From NCBI GenBank assembly GCA_009268125.1, contig WBOU01000004.1, positions 344,136 through 408,135 of the forward strand: a DNA stretch of 64,000 nucleotides, given 5' to 3'. Below are positions 57,871-64,000 of the stretch, in pieces. This DNA comes from Chloroflexia bacterium SDU3-3 (GTDB lineage: Bacteria; Chloroflexota; Chloroflexia; Chloroflexales; Roseiflexaceae). The stretch's first letter is position 1. Every line of letters begins with the position of its first letter. A program made the position numbers and the translations under genes. Below the pieces are notes generated by a model. It searched no databases. It was not told the DNA's origin and saw nothing but the letters and a program-made list of their open reading frames with translations.

Positions 57871-57921
57871 AGAAGGCGCGAGGGAAAACACACGAATGCG
57901 GCGAGGGCCGCCCCACGGCAT

Positions 57922-57981
57922 TTGTGAAATAAGTACAGAAGATTCTTGACAATCTTCTTTAGGTAGTGCTACACTTCACAA
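57922..57981 (+). promoter_or_regulatory. rex promoter bracketed by Rex-like half-sites
   Basis: TTGACA (57946-57951), 18-bp spacer, TACACT (57970-57975). TTGTGAA (57922-57928) and TTCACAA (57975-57981), the two halves of the classic Rex box TTGTGAA-N6-TTCACAA, flank it on opposite sides 46 bp apart. A further inverted repeat AGAAGATT/AATCTTCT (57937-57944 and 57951-57958) overlaps the -35. Autoregulation by Rex is likely but the geometry is unusual. Confidence 0.65.
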
Positions 57982-58032
57982 AACCACTTTTGATACTCGA
58001 TAATCGCGCCAAAAATGGCTTTGGAGGTGTGT

Positions 58033-58671
58033 GTGGAGCACACAGATTCGCCGCCTGACGTCGTCATCAAACGGCTGCCGCTCTACGCGCGCAGCCTTCG
58101 CTACCTTTTACAGGAAGGCGTCACATCTGTCTCGTCGCAGGAGCTAGGTGAGCGCATTAACGTCACCGCAGCACAGATCCGCAAGGATCTCTCGTACTTT
58201 GGCGAGTTTGGCAAGCAGGGCATCGGCTACGACGTCGAGAAGCTGCTGAGCCAGATCGAGCGTATCCTCGGCCTCACCCAAGAGTGGCCTGCAGCGCTGG
58301 TGGGCATCGGCCACCTCGGCGGCGCGATCGCCCGCTACGAGGGCTTCCGCTCCCAGGGCATCCGCATCACCGCGATGTTCGACAGCGACCCCGACAAGAT
58401 CGGCACCACCCTCACCGATGTGCCTATCTACGACGACAAGCATATCACGCATATCGTGCGCGATCTTGGCATCCGCCTCGCGATCATCGCGGTGCCCGCC
58501 GCCCGCGCCCAAGAGGTCGCCGACGCCCTGGTGGCAGGCGGCATCCGCGCCATCCTCAGCTACGCGCCGATCGTGCTGCAGGTGCCCGAGAACGTGTGGG
58601 TGCGCTACATCGACCCCGTGGCCGTCGTCCACAGCATGACCTACTACCTGGCGAAGGAAGACGAGTCCTAG
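58033..58671 (+). CDS. rex: Redox-sensing transcriptional repressor Rex
   Basis: 212 residues from GTG 58033. NADH/NAD+-responsive repressor: a winged helix (about 10-75; [55 protein letters not shown]) and a Rossmann domain (about 80-205; [27 protein letters not shown]). GTG 58033 is chosen because GGAGG (58023-58027) sits 5 bases upstream and gives the usual length; an in-frame ATG at 58015 would put that site inside the gene. Confidence 0.95.
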   Translation: MEHTDSPPDVVIKRLPLYARSLRYLLQEGVTSVSSQELGERINVTAAQIRKDLSYFGEFGKQGIGYDVEKLLSQIERILGLTQEWPAALVGIGHLGGAIARYEGFRSQGIRITAMFDSDPDKIGTTLTDVPIYDDKHITHIVRDLGIRLAIIAVPAARAQEVADALVAGGIRAILSYAPIVLQVPENVWVRYIDPVAVVHSMTYYLAKEDES

Positions 58672-58691
58672 CCCCGCCAGGCTGGCAGTCG

Positions 58692-59279
58692 CTACCCGCC
58701 AGCCCGCTGTCGACCTCGGCTGGCCCGCCGCTGTGCCAGCCGACGCAGCAGCACCACCACCCCAAGTGCCAGCACCACCACGCCCAGCGCCGCCAGCGCC
58801 GGGGCCAGCATCGCCAGCGCCGACAGCACCGCCGACAGCACATCCTCGGCCAGGCTCAGCGCGGGGTTGGCCAGCCCGCCCGTGCCCACCGTGGCCGCAG
58901 GGCGCACCGTGGCCCGCGCCGCGTGCGCGCCGCCCGCCAGCACTAGCCCGCAGGCCGCCAGCAGCAGCGGGTTTACCTCGCCGCCACCGTTCGCGGCCAG
59001 CGCCACCACCGCGCCCGCCACCGGAGCGACCACCACGCCCACCGCGTGCAGCACATGGTCCACCGCCGGAACCTTGTCGCCGATAAAGTCGAGGATGGCC
59101 AGCAGGCCCAGCGCCAGCAGCACCCATGGGTTGGCCAGCAGATCGTAGGGCGCGCTCAGCCGCACCAGCGCGGGCGCGTAGTGGGCCGTGGCGCCCAGGG
59201 CCAGCAGCGGAATATAGGCGTTAAAGCCCGCCGCAGTAGAGAACCCCAGGGCCGAAAACAGCGTAGACAGCTCGTTCAT
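58692..59279 (-). CDS. DUF4126 membrane protein
   Basis: 195 residues. Opens LSTLFSALGFSTAAGFNAYIPLLALG, the DUF4126 signature, followed by FIGDKVPAVDHVLHAVGVVVAPVAGA. There are about five hydrophobic segments and a short Arg-rich C-terminal tail. Function unknown in the family. Convergent with rex, 20 bp apart. Confidence 0.88.
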   Translation of the reverse strand: MNELSTLFSALGFSTAAGFNAYIPLLALGATAHYAPALVRLSAPYDLLANPWVLLALGLLAILDFIGDKVPAVDHVLHAVGVVVAPVAGAVVALAANGGGEVNPLLLAACGLVLAGGAHAARATVRPAATVGTGGLANPALSLAEDVLSAVLSALAMLAPALAALGVVVLALGVVVLLRRLAQRRASRGRQRAGG

Positions 59280-59576
59280 GGATGTGCCCCCCTTTTTTCA
59301 CGCTGGCCGACGACTCTGCACGAATCATGCCATATGCATGGTGATTTGGGAACCTTGGGAAAGAACGCGTGAGAAGACCTTCCAGCCAAGTCAGCACACA
59401 TGGTAACTTTCTAGGCAGCAGTGCGTATAATGGTAGGGGGACATTTTCTGAAGTATAGGCCGTGCTTGATCCGTCAAGCCAGTGCTCGATCAGATCACCT
59501 CTAATCCAGCTGTTGGCCAAGTCCACGCTGGAACGTTCATCTTTCGAGAAAAGACCTTTGAAGAGGAGGCGTCTCC
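59280..59576. other. Intergenic region with a candidate promoter
   Basis: About 300 bases between divergent genes. TATAAT at 59426-59431 is a plausible -10 for the plus-strand Yip1-like gene, giving a leader of about 140 nt; no clear -35. No repeat module. Confidence 0.45.
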
Positions 59577-60182
59577 ATGATCGTCCAGGGCGTTTCGATC
59601 AGCGCTATGCTGAACCAGAGCATCGTCGTGCTCACCAAGCCGAGCGTGCAGTCGTTTGAGCAGTTCGAGCGGGCGGGTGGCCAGCGCGAGGGCCTGATCT
59701 ATGTGGCGGTCGCGGCAGTTTTCAGCCTGCTCGGCGGCCTGCTCGGCGGCCTCGTGTATGGGGTTATCCCCATGATTATTGGGGCGGTGTTTGGGATTAT
59801 CACCCCGATCATTTTATACTTCACCTTCAGCTACGTGCTGAACTGGATCGGCAAGCAGCAGGGCAGCACAGGCACGCAGAGTGAGGTTTTCTACACCACC
59901 GCGCTCTACGTCGCGCCGCTGCTGGCGGTGAACGGCCTGTTCGCTGGCATCACCGGCCTTCTCCCGATCCTGGCCTGCGCAACCGCCCCTGTCTCGCTGG
60001 TGCTAGGCATCTACCAGCTGTATCTGGCCTACCTCGCCACCCGCTCTAGCATGAACCTCGACCAGAACAAGGCAATCATCTCCGTGGTGGTTGCGATCGT
60101 GGCACAGTTTATCGTCGCGGCAATCATCGGCAGCATCAACGCGGCGCTGCTCGCCCCCTTCATCTTCGCTGCAACAAACTAA
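59577..60182 (+). CDS. Yip1-family-like membrane protein
   Basis: 201 residues with about five hydrophobic segments. VLTKPSVQSFEQFERAGGQREGLIY at the N-terminus and EVFYTTALYVAPLLAVNGLF in the middle fit bacterial Yip1-domain proteins. Function unknown. AAGAGGAGGCG lies 4-14 bases before ATG 59577. It ends in a very strong terminator shared with the convergent transferase gene. Confidence 0.82.
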   Translation: MIVQGVSISAMLNQSIVVLTKPSVQSFEQFERAGGQREGLIYVAVAAVFSLLGGLLGGLVYGVIPMIIGAVFGIITPIILYFTFSYVLNWIGKQQGSTGTQSEVFYTTALYVAPLLAVNGLFAGITGLLPILACATAPVSLVLGIYQLYLAYLATRSSMNLDQNKAIISVVVAIVAQFIVAAIIGSINAALLAPFIFAATN

Positions 60183-60199
60183 GCACGACATCCCCCAGC

Positions 60200-60253
60200 G
60201 TACAAACAAGCGAGGCCAGGGCATCCTAATGCCCTGGCCTCGCTTGTTTGTAC
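60200..60253. terminator. 25-bp perfect-stem terminator between convergent genes
   Basis: 60200-60224 pairs with 60229-60253 around a 4-base loop, between the Yip1-like gene and the WecA/MraY-type gene. Confidence 0.85.
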
Positions 60254-60263
60254 GGAGAAGCGA

Positions 60264-61283
60264 CTAGCCGCGCGGCCTTGGCACCCCGGCGGGGCAGCGC
60301 AGCTCCAGCCAGATAATCGCCAGCACCGCGCCCAGGGCCAGCAGGGCGCTGGCGATATAGCCATCGGGCGACTTCGACTGCGACACGAACACCGCCACCA
60401 TGCCGCACGCGCCGCTGGCTAGGTAGCACACCAGCACCGCCTCGCGCTTGGTCAGGCCCAGGGCCACCAGCCGATGCGACAGGTGATCTTTGCCGGGGGT
60501 GGTCAGCGGGTTCTTGCCGCGCCGCAGCCGCGAGACAAACACCAGGCTGGTGTCGAAGATCGGCAGCGCCAGCACGCACAGCGGCACCAGCCATGTGATC
60601 CAGGGCACATTGGAGGGAAAGCGCAGCTTGATGCCCAGCGCCGCCAGCACAAAGCCCAGAAACAGGCTGCCGGTGTCGCCCATGAAGATAGTGGCGGGGT
60701 TCAGGTTGTAGCGCAGGAAGCCGACGCACGCGCCCACCAGCGCCGCCGCCATCGCGCCCACCAGGGCCTGCCCGCTGAGCGCGGCCAGCAGCAGGAAGAA
60801 CGCCGCCGCCACCGTGGTGATGCCCGCCGACAGCCCATCCATGTTGTCCAGCAGATTCATGGCGTTGGTGATGCCCACCACCCACACGATCGTGATCGCC
60901 CAGTTCTGCCAGGCCTCGGCGAACAGCCGCACCTGCACCCCCGAGATGATCAGGATGCACCCGGCCAGCACCTGGATGCCCAGCTTGAGGTAGGCGTGCA
61001 GGCCCCAGCGGTCATCCATCAGCCCGAACAGCGAGACCAGCGTGGCCCCGAGCAGGATGGAGACCAGCTCGCGGATGTAGAAGCGCTCGCCGAAGATCAG
61101 CAGGGCCAGCAGGAAGCCGACGTAGATGGCCGCGCCGCCCAGCAGCGGCACAGGGCTGGTGTGCACCTTGCGGGCGTTGGGCGCATCCACCACGCCGGTG
61201 TGCAGCGCCACCCTGCGGGCCAGCGGCGTGCCGACAATAGAGAACAGCAGCGCGGTGAAGAGGATCAGGAGCATCTGGATCAT
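60264..61283 (-). CDS. WecA/MraY-type polyprenyl-phosphate sugar-1-phosphate transferase
   Basis: 339 residues with about ten helices. It transfers a HexNAc-1-phosphate to undecaprenyl phosphate to start wall teichoic acid-like or polysaccharide synthesis. [28 protein letters not shown] (DD motif), [15 protein letters not shown] and [12 protein letters not shown] are the catalytic signatures; the C-terminal loop has GKDHLSHRL, closer to WecA/TagO than to MraY. Start ATG 61283 gives a hydrophobic first helix. Confidence 0.93.
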   Translation of the reverse strand: MIQMLLILFTALLFSIVGTPLARRVALHTGVVDAPNARKVHTSPVPLLGGAAIYVGFLLALLIFGERFYIRELVSILLGATLVSLFGLMDDRWGLHAYLKLGIQVLAGCILIISGVQVRLFAEAWQNWAITIVWVVGITNAMNLLDNMDGLSAGITTVAAAFFLLLAALSGQALVGAMAAALVGACVGFLRYNLNPATIFMGDTGSLFLGFVLAALGIKLRFPSNVPWITWLVPLCVLALPIFDTSLVFVSRLRRGKNPLTTPGKDHLSHRLVALGLTKREAVLVCYLASGACGMVAVFVSQSKSPDGYIASALLALGAVLAIIWLELRCPAGVPRPRG

Positions 61284-61358
61284 CGGAACGGCCCCTCGAT
61301 GACAAAATAAGACGGATGGTAGCACGCGGCGCTGGCAGCGTCAAACGGCATTCCGACA

Positions 61359-61404
61359 GCGCAATACGGCCCTGGCCTTTCACAAGGCCAGGGCCGTATT
61401 GCGC
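61359..61404. terminator. 21-bp perfect-stem hairpin after the VWA gene
   Basis: 61359-61379 pairs with 61384-61404; it lies 9 bases beyond the stop of the minus-strand VWA gene and upstream of the transferase gene. Confidence 0.82.
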
Positions 61405-61413
61405 CCGCGTGCG

Positions 61414-62757
61414 CTACGCCGCGCCCCAGGCTTCGCTCACCTCGCGCTTGACCGCTTCGACCACGATCGCATCCAGCTGATCGACCGTAAACGCCTGCGG
61501 GTCCACGTGCATCTCGGTGCTGTCGCCAGGGGTGCCCTCGCTCTTGCCCTCCTGGTAGGTCAAGAAGATAAAGCGCCCCAGCGTCTGCTGGGCCATCTGG
61601 CGGAACACATACTCGGCCTGATCGCTAGTATTGCTGGCCGCGATCGGGTAGAACTTCACGCCGTGGGCGGCGGCGCTGCGGATCTCGGCCAGGTAGCTAG
61701 GCGACTGCTGGCCGATGTGGGGCGGCGCGTCGGCCACCAGGAAGGTGAGGCGCACCGCATCCGCCGACCAGCTCACCTCGTTCACCGCCGCGCGCATGGC
61801 CTCGGTCAGCGCCTCTGGCTCGTCGCCGCCGCCGTCGGCCTGAATATCATTCAGGTTGGTGCGAAAGGCCTCGACATCGGATGTGAAGTCGTACACCTTG
61901 GTCACATAGTCGTCGCTATAGTCGCGGTAGGCCACCAGGCCCAGCCGCAGCTCGGGCCTGGGCGAGAGATCGGAGATCTGCGCGGCGATCGAGCGGATGG
62001 TGCGCTGGATCTTGGCGATCTCGTCGCCCATGCTGCCAGTCGCATCAAGCAGAAACAGCACCTCTAGCCTGCGGGCCTGGGGCTGCGCCGCGCCATCCAG
62101 CACCACACCCAGCGTGGAATCTTGGCCGCGCGGTAGCGGCACCTCCACCTGGGCGTTGGCCTGGGCCACCTGCACCGTCAGCGCGCCGCCGTCGCTGGCC
62201 CCCAGCGCCTTGGGGAAGACGATAGCCTTGCCGCCCGCCAGGGTGCGGCCCTCGAACAGCAGCTTGTCGCCCTCGCGCAGGCGCACGGTGGCGTCGGCCA
62301 CGGGCCGCTTCTGGGCGTCGGTGACGCTGATCACATAGCGCTCGCTCACCTCCATCGGTTCTGCCGCCGGGCCGCTGTAGGTACGCAGGTAGGTCTGATA
62401 GTCGGCAAAATCACGGTTGTCGTCGATCTCGCCCGCACGCAGCGCGATCTCCTGGCCCTGCTGGCTGTGGCTGGTGCGGTTGTCCCCTATCGCGCCACCT
62501 GCGGTAGAACCGGCGGCATCGGGCTTGGCCTCGCCGCTGGCTGGCGCGCCCGCCTCGCCGCCAGATGGGGCGCTGCTGGTGCCACTGCTATCGCGCGAGG
62601 TGGATGAGTTCTGCGACGCGGGCGGCACGCCGCTGCCGCTGGATGGGGCAGACACCGGCGCGGATGTGCCGCCGCATGCCGCCAGCAGCGCTGCCAGCGC
62701 GGTAGTGAGGAGCAATCTGGATACCGGGCGTGCCAAGGAGGGGTCGTTTTTGCGCAT
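61414..62757 (-). CDS. VWA-domain lipoprotein
   Basis: 447 residues. The lipoprotein signal ends LAALLAACGG, followed by a Ser/Gly/Ala-rich linker to about residue 110. A beta-rich domain (about 130-225; RYVISVTDAQKRPVADATVRL) precedes the von Willebrand A domain (about 230-420) with MIDAS motif FLLDATGSMGDEI and Thr/Asp further on (YRDYSDD). It is probably an extracellular surface protein binding a partner through a metal ion. Start ATG 62757 is the first giving a signal peptide. Confidence 0.9.
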   Translation of the reverse strand: MRKNDPSLARPVSRLLLTTALAALLAACGGTSAPVSAPSSGSGVPPASQNSSTSRDSSGTSSAPSGGEAGAPASGEAKPDAAGSTAGGAIGDNRTSHSQQGQEIALRAGEIDDNRDFADYQTYLRTYSGPAAEPMEVSERYVISVTDAQKRPVADATVRLREGDKLLFEGRTLAGGKAIVFPKALGASDGGALTVQVAQANAQVEVPLPRGQDSTLGVVLDGAAQPQARRLEVLFLLDATGSMGDEIAKIQRTIRSIAAQISDLSPRPELRLGLVAYRDYSDDYVTKVYDFTSDVEAFRTNLNDIQADGGGDEPEALTEAMRAAVNEVSWSADAVRLTFLVADAPPHIGQQSPSYLAEIRSAAAHGVKFYPIAASNTSDQAEYVFRQMAQQTLGRFIFLTYQEGKSEGTPGDSTEMHVDPQAFTVDQLDAIVVEAVKREVSEAWGAA

Positions 62758-62835
62758 AGTCGGCCTCCTGCCGTGAGGGAATCTGATATCGTCTGCGGTC
62801 ATGACGGATGCTGCAGCCCGCGAGTTCCCAAAAAA

Positions 62836-62862
62836 ACGGGGAGGCCTGGGAGGCCTCCCCGT
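62836..62862 (-). terminator. Intrinsic terminator of the murT-like gene
   Basis: 12-bp perfect stem (62836-62847 with 62851-62862), followed on the minus strand by TTTTTT. Confidence 0.88.
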
Positions 62863-62878
62863 GCGCCGCATCGGGCGG

Positions 62879-64000
62879 CTAGTCCTCCCAGAAGGGCTTC
62901 ACCCAGCCGCGCTGGGCCAGGTTCTGGCGCAGCTCCAGCATGGCCGTGTAGGTGGGCAGGGCATAGAGCGTCGCGCCCTGGGGCAGCGCGGCCAGCGCTG
63001 CATCCAGGGCCTGCGGCAGCTCGGGAACTACCGTGACGCGGGCGGGGTCGACCCCGGCGTACTTCAGGCGCACGGCCATGTCGTCGGCGCGTGTGCCGCT
63101 CACCACCGCGCGGGCCACGTGGTCGGCCAGCCGCTCAAAGTCGGCGTCCCACAGCCACGAGACATCGGTGCCATCGGCGTAGCGGTCGTTGATCGCGATC
63201 ATCAGGTCGATCTGCTGCGCGGCGGGCAGGCCGCCCACCAGCATGCGCACCGTCTCGCTCGCGCCCACCGGGTTCTTGATCAGCGCCATGAACAGCGGCC
63301 TGCCCGCCGCGTCGATCCGCTCGATCCGCCCAAACGCCGCGCTGAACTGCTCCAGCGTGGCGCGCACCACGGCGGGCTGCACCCCCATCTCCAGCGTGGC
63401 GGCGGCGGCGGCCAGCGCGTTGAGCGCGTTGTAGAGGCCGGGGATGGGCAGGCCCAGCTCCAGCGCGCCGCCGGGGTAGCGCATGAACAGGCGGCTCGGC
63501 TCGGTGCCGTGCAGATCTAGGCGGTCGAGCGTGTAGTGGGGCGTGGGGCGCGTGTTGCCGCAGCTGGGGCAGGTGTAGTGGCCCACATGGGCGTAGAAGA
63601 TCGCGCTGTAGCTGAAGGGCGTGCCGCAGCGCTGGCAGAACTGCGAGTCGGCCATGTTGGTGGCCCCGCCAGCGTGGCTGGTGTCCTCTAGGCCATAGAA
63701 GCGCACCTGGGCGGCCAGGCCCTGGCCCAGCGCCGCGATCGCGGGGTCGTCGGCATTCAGCAGCACCAGCGACGAGGCGGGCAGGCGCTCCAGGGCCGCG
63801 CGCCAACGCTTGGCGATCGTATCCACCTCGCCGTAGCGATCGAGCTGGTCGCGGAACAGGTTGTGCAGCAGCACCACGCGCGGCCTCGTCTCATCGAGGG
63901 CATCGGGCAGGGCGGCCTCGTCGGTCTCGAACAGGCCCACAGTGGCGCGCGGCACGCCGCCCAACGATGAGCCAGCCAGGGCGGTGGCGGTGAGGCCGGA
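62879..64000 (-). CDS. murT: MurT-type Mur ligase (lipid II isoglutaminyl synthase subunit), partial
   Basis: 374 residues are in the window; the N-terminus lies beyond position 64000. With GatD, MurT amidates the D-Glu of lipid II. Visible are the central Mur ligase region (LLHNLFRDQLDRYGEVDT, LVLLNADDP), a four-Cys zinc-ribbon insertion (CQRCG and CPSCG) diagnostic of MurT, GLYNALNALAAAAATLEMG, and the C-terminal domain with ALIKNPVGASE and WLWDADFE. The P-loop part is outside. The partner gatD is expected next to it but downstream of this gene there is only the VWA lipoprotein, so it would have to lie beyond the right edge. Confidence 0.92.
   Translation of the reverse strand, partial: SGLTATALAGSSLGGVPRATVGLFETDEAALPDALDETRPRVVLLHNLFRDQLDRYGEVDTIAKRWRAALERLPASSLVLLNADDPAIAALGQGLAAQVRFYGLEDTSHAGGATNMADSQFCQRCGTPFSYSAIFYAHVGHYTCPSCGNTRPTPHYTLDRLDLHGTEPSRLFMRYPGGALELGLPIPGLYNALNALAAAAATLEMGVQPAVVRATLEQFSAAFGRIERIDAAGRPLFMALIKNPVGASETVRMLVGGLPAAQQIDLMIAINDRYADGTDVSWLWDADFERLADHVARAVVSGTRADDMAVRLKYAGVDPARVTVVPELPQALDAALAALPQGATLYALPTYTAMLELRQNLAQRGWVKPFWED

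Overview
The window is GC-rich DNA, densely packed with genes on both strands, and reads as chromosome of a member of the Chloroflexota, probably class Chloroflexia. That placement is inferred from gene content: GAF/SpoIIE partner-switching proteins, PolX, RqcH, RecD2, Rex, the MurT ligase, an ECF41 sigma factor and a DUF4405 protein occur together. No rRNA, tRNA, CRISPR array or intact insertion sequence was recognised. Many genes have canonical Shine-Dalgarno sites, sigma70-type promoters of the form TTGaca-N16-18-TAcaaT, and perfect-stem terminators between convergent genes.

Layout. 1-4740 is a minus-strand xylose-type ABC operon (xylF-xylG-xylH plus a second permease cut by the window edge). 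5115-6155 is a receiver-HTH-receiver regulator. 6156-7335 is a gene-free repeat region. 7336-12142 holds an ArsB/SLC13-type permease, lgt, a DUF4405 membrane pair and mutM. 12139-15828 (minus) holds two linked unknown genes, a HIT protein and polX. After another repeat block, 16571-21579 carries a partner-switching signalling cluster (STAS, kinase-STAS fusion, GAF/SpoIIE phosphatase) and a PHA-type regulator. Convergent to it is a periplasmic-binding-protein/GAF/RsbR-type STAS protein. 24162-28627 (minus) holds a secreted glycosidase with C-terminal repeats, a receiver and rqcH. 28706-34509 is a housekeeping run: gmk, yqeY, pgpH, ybeY, dgkA and a glycosyltransferase. 34586-41279 includes a Pro-rich protein, a PLD-family protein, fabF, a degenerate receiver, holB and a metallo-beta-lactamase-fold protein.

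From 41280 onward: hpf behind a structured leader; an unusual two-gene unit (thioredoxin-fold/PD-(D/E)XK fusion plus a stand-alone TaqI-like specificity domain); a TetR-controlled MGT-type glycosyltransferase; an RNA ligase/methyltransferase pair; recD2; an ECF41 sigma factor convergent with an NmrA-type epimerase that carries two tandem ECF41-type promoters; an FHA protein; EVE and gamma-carbonic-anhydrase genes that overlap; a MoxR ATPase; a phosphoesterase; rex; several membrane proteins; a WecA/MraY-type transferase; a VWA lipoprotein; and murT running off the right edge.

The intergenic regions share two dispersed repeat modules. Module A carries ACCACCAAGAC...ACCACGAAGAC motifs and module B carries GGCCATATGCACGAACACC. 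They recur in a fixed A-B order, twice with an inverted A at the far end, which suggests a MITE-like non-autonomous element.
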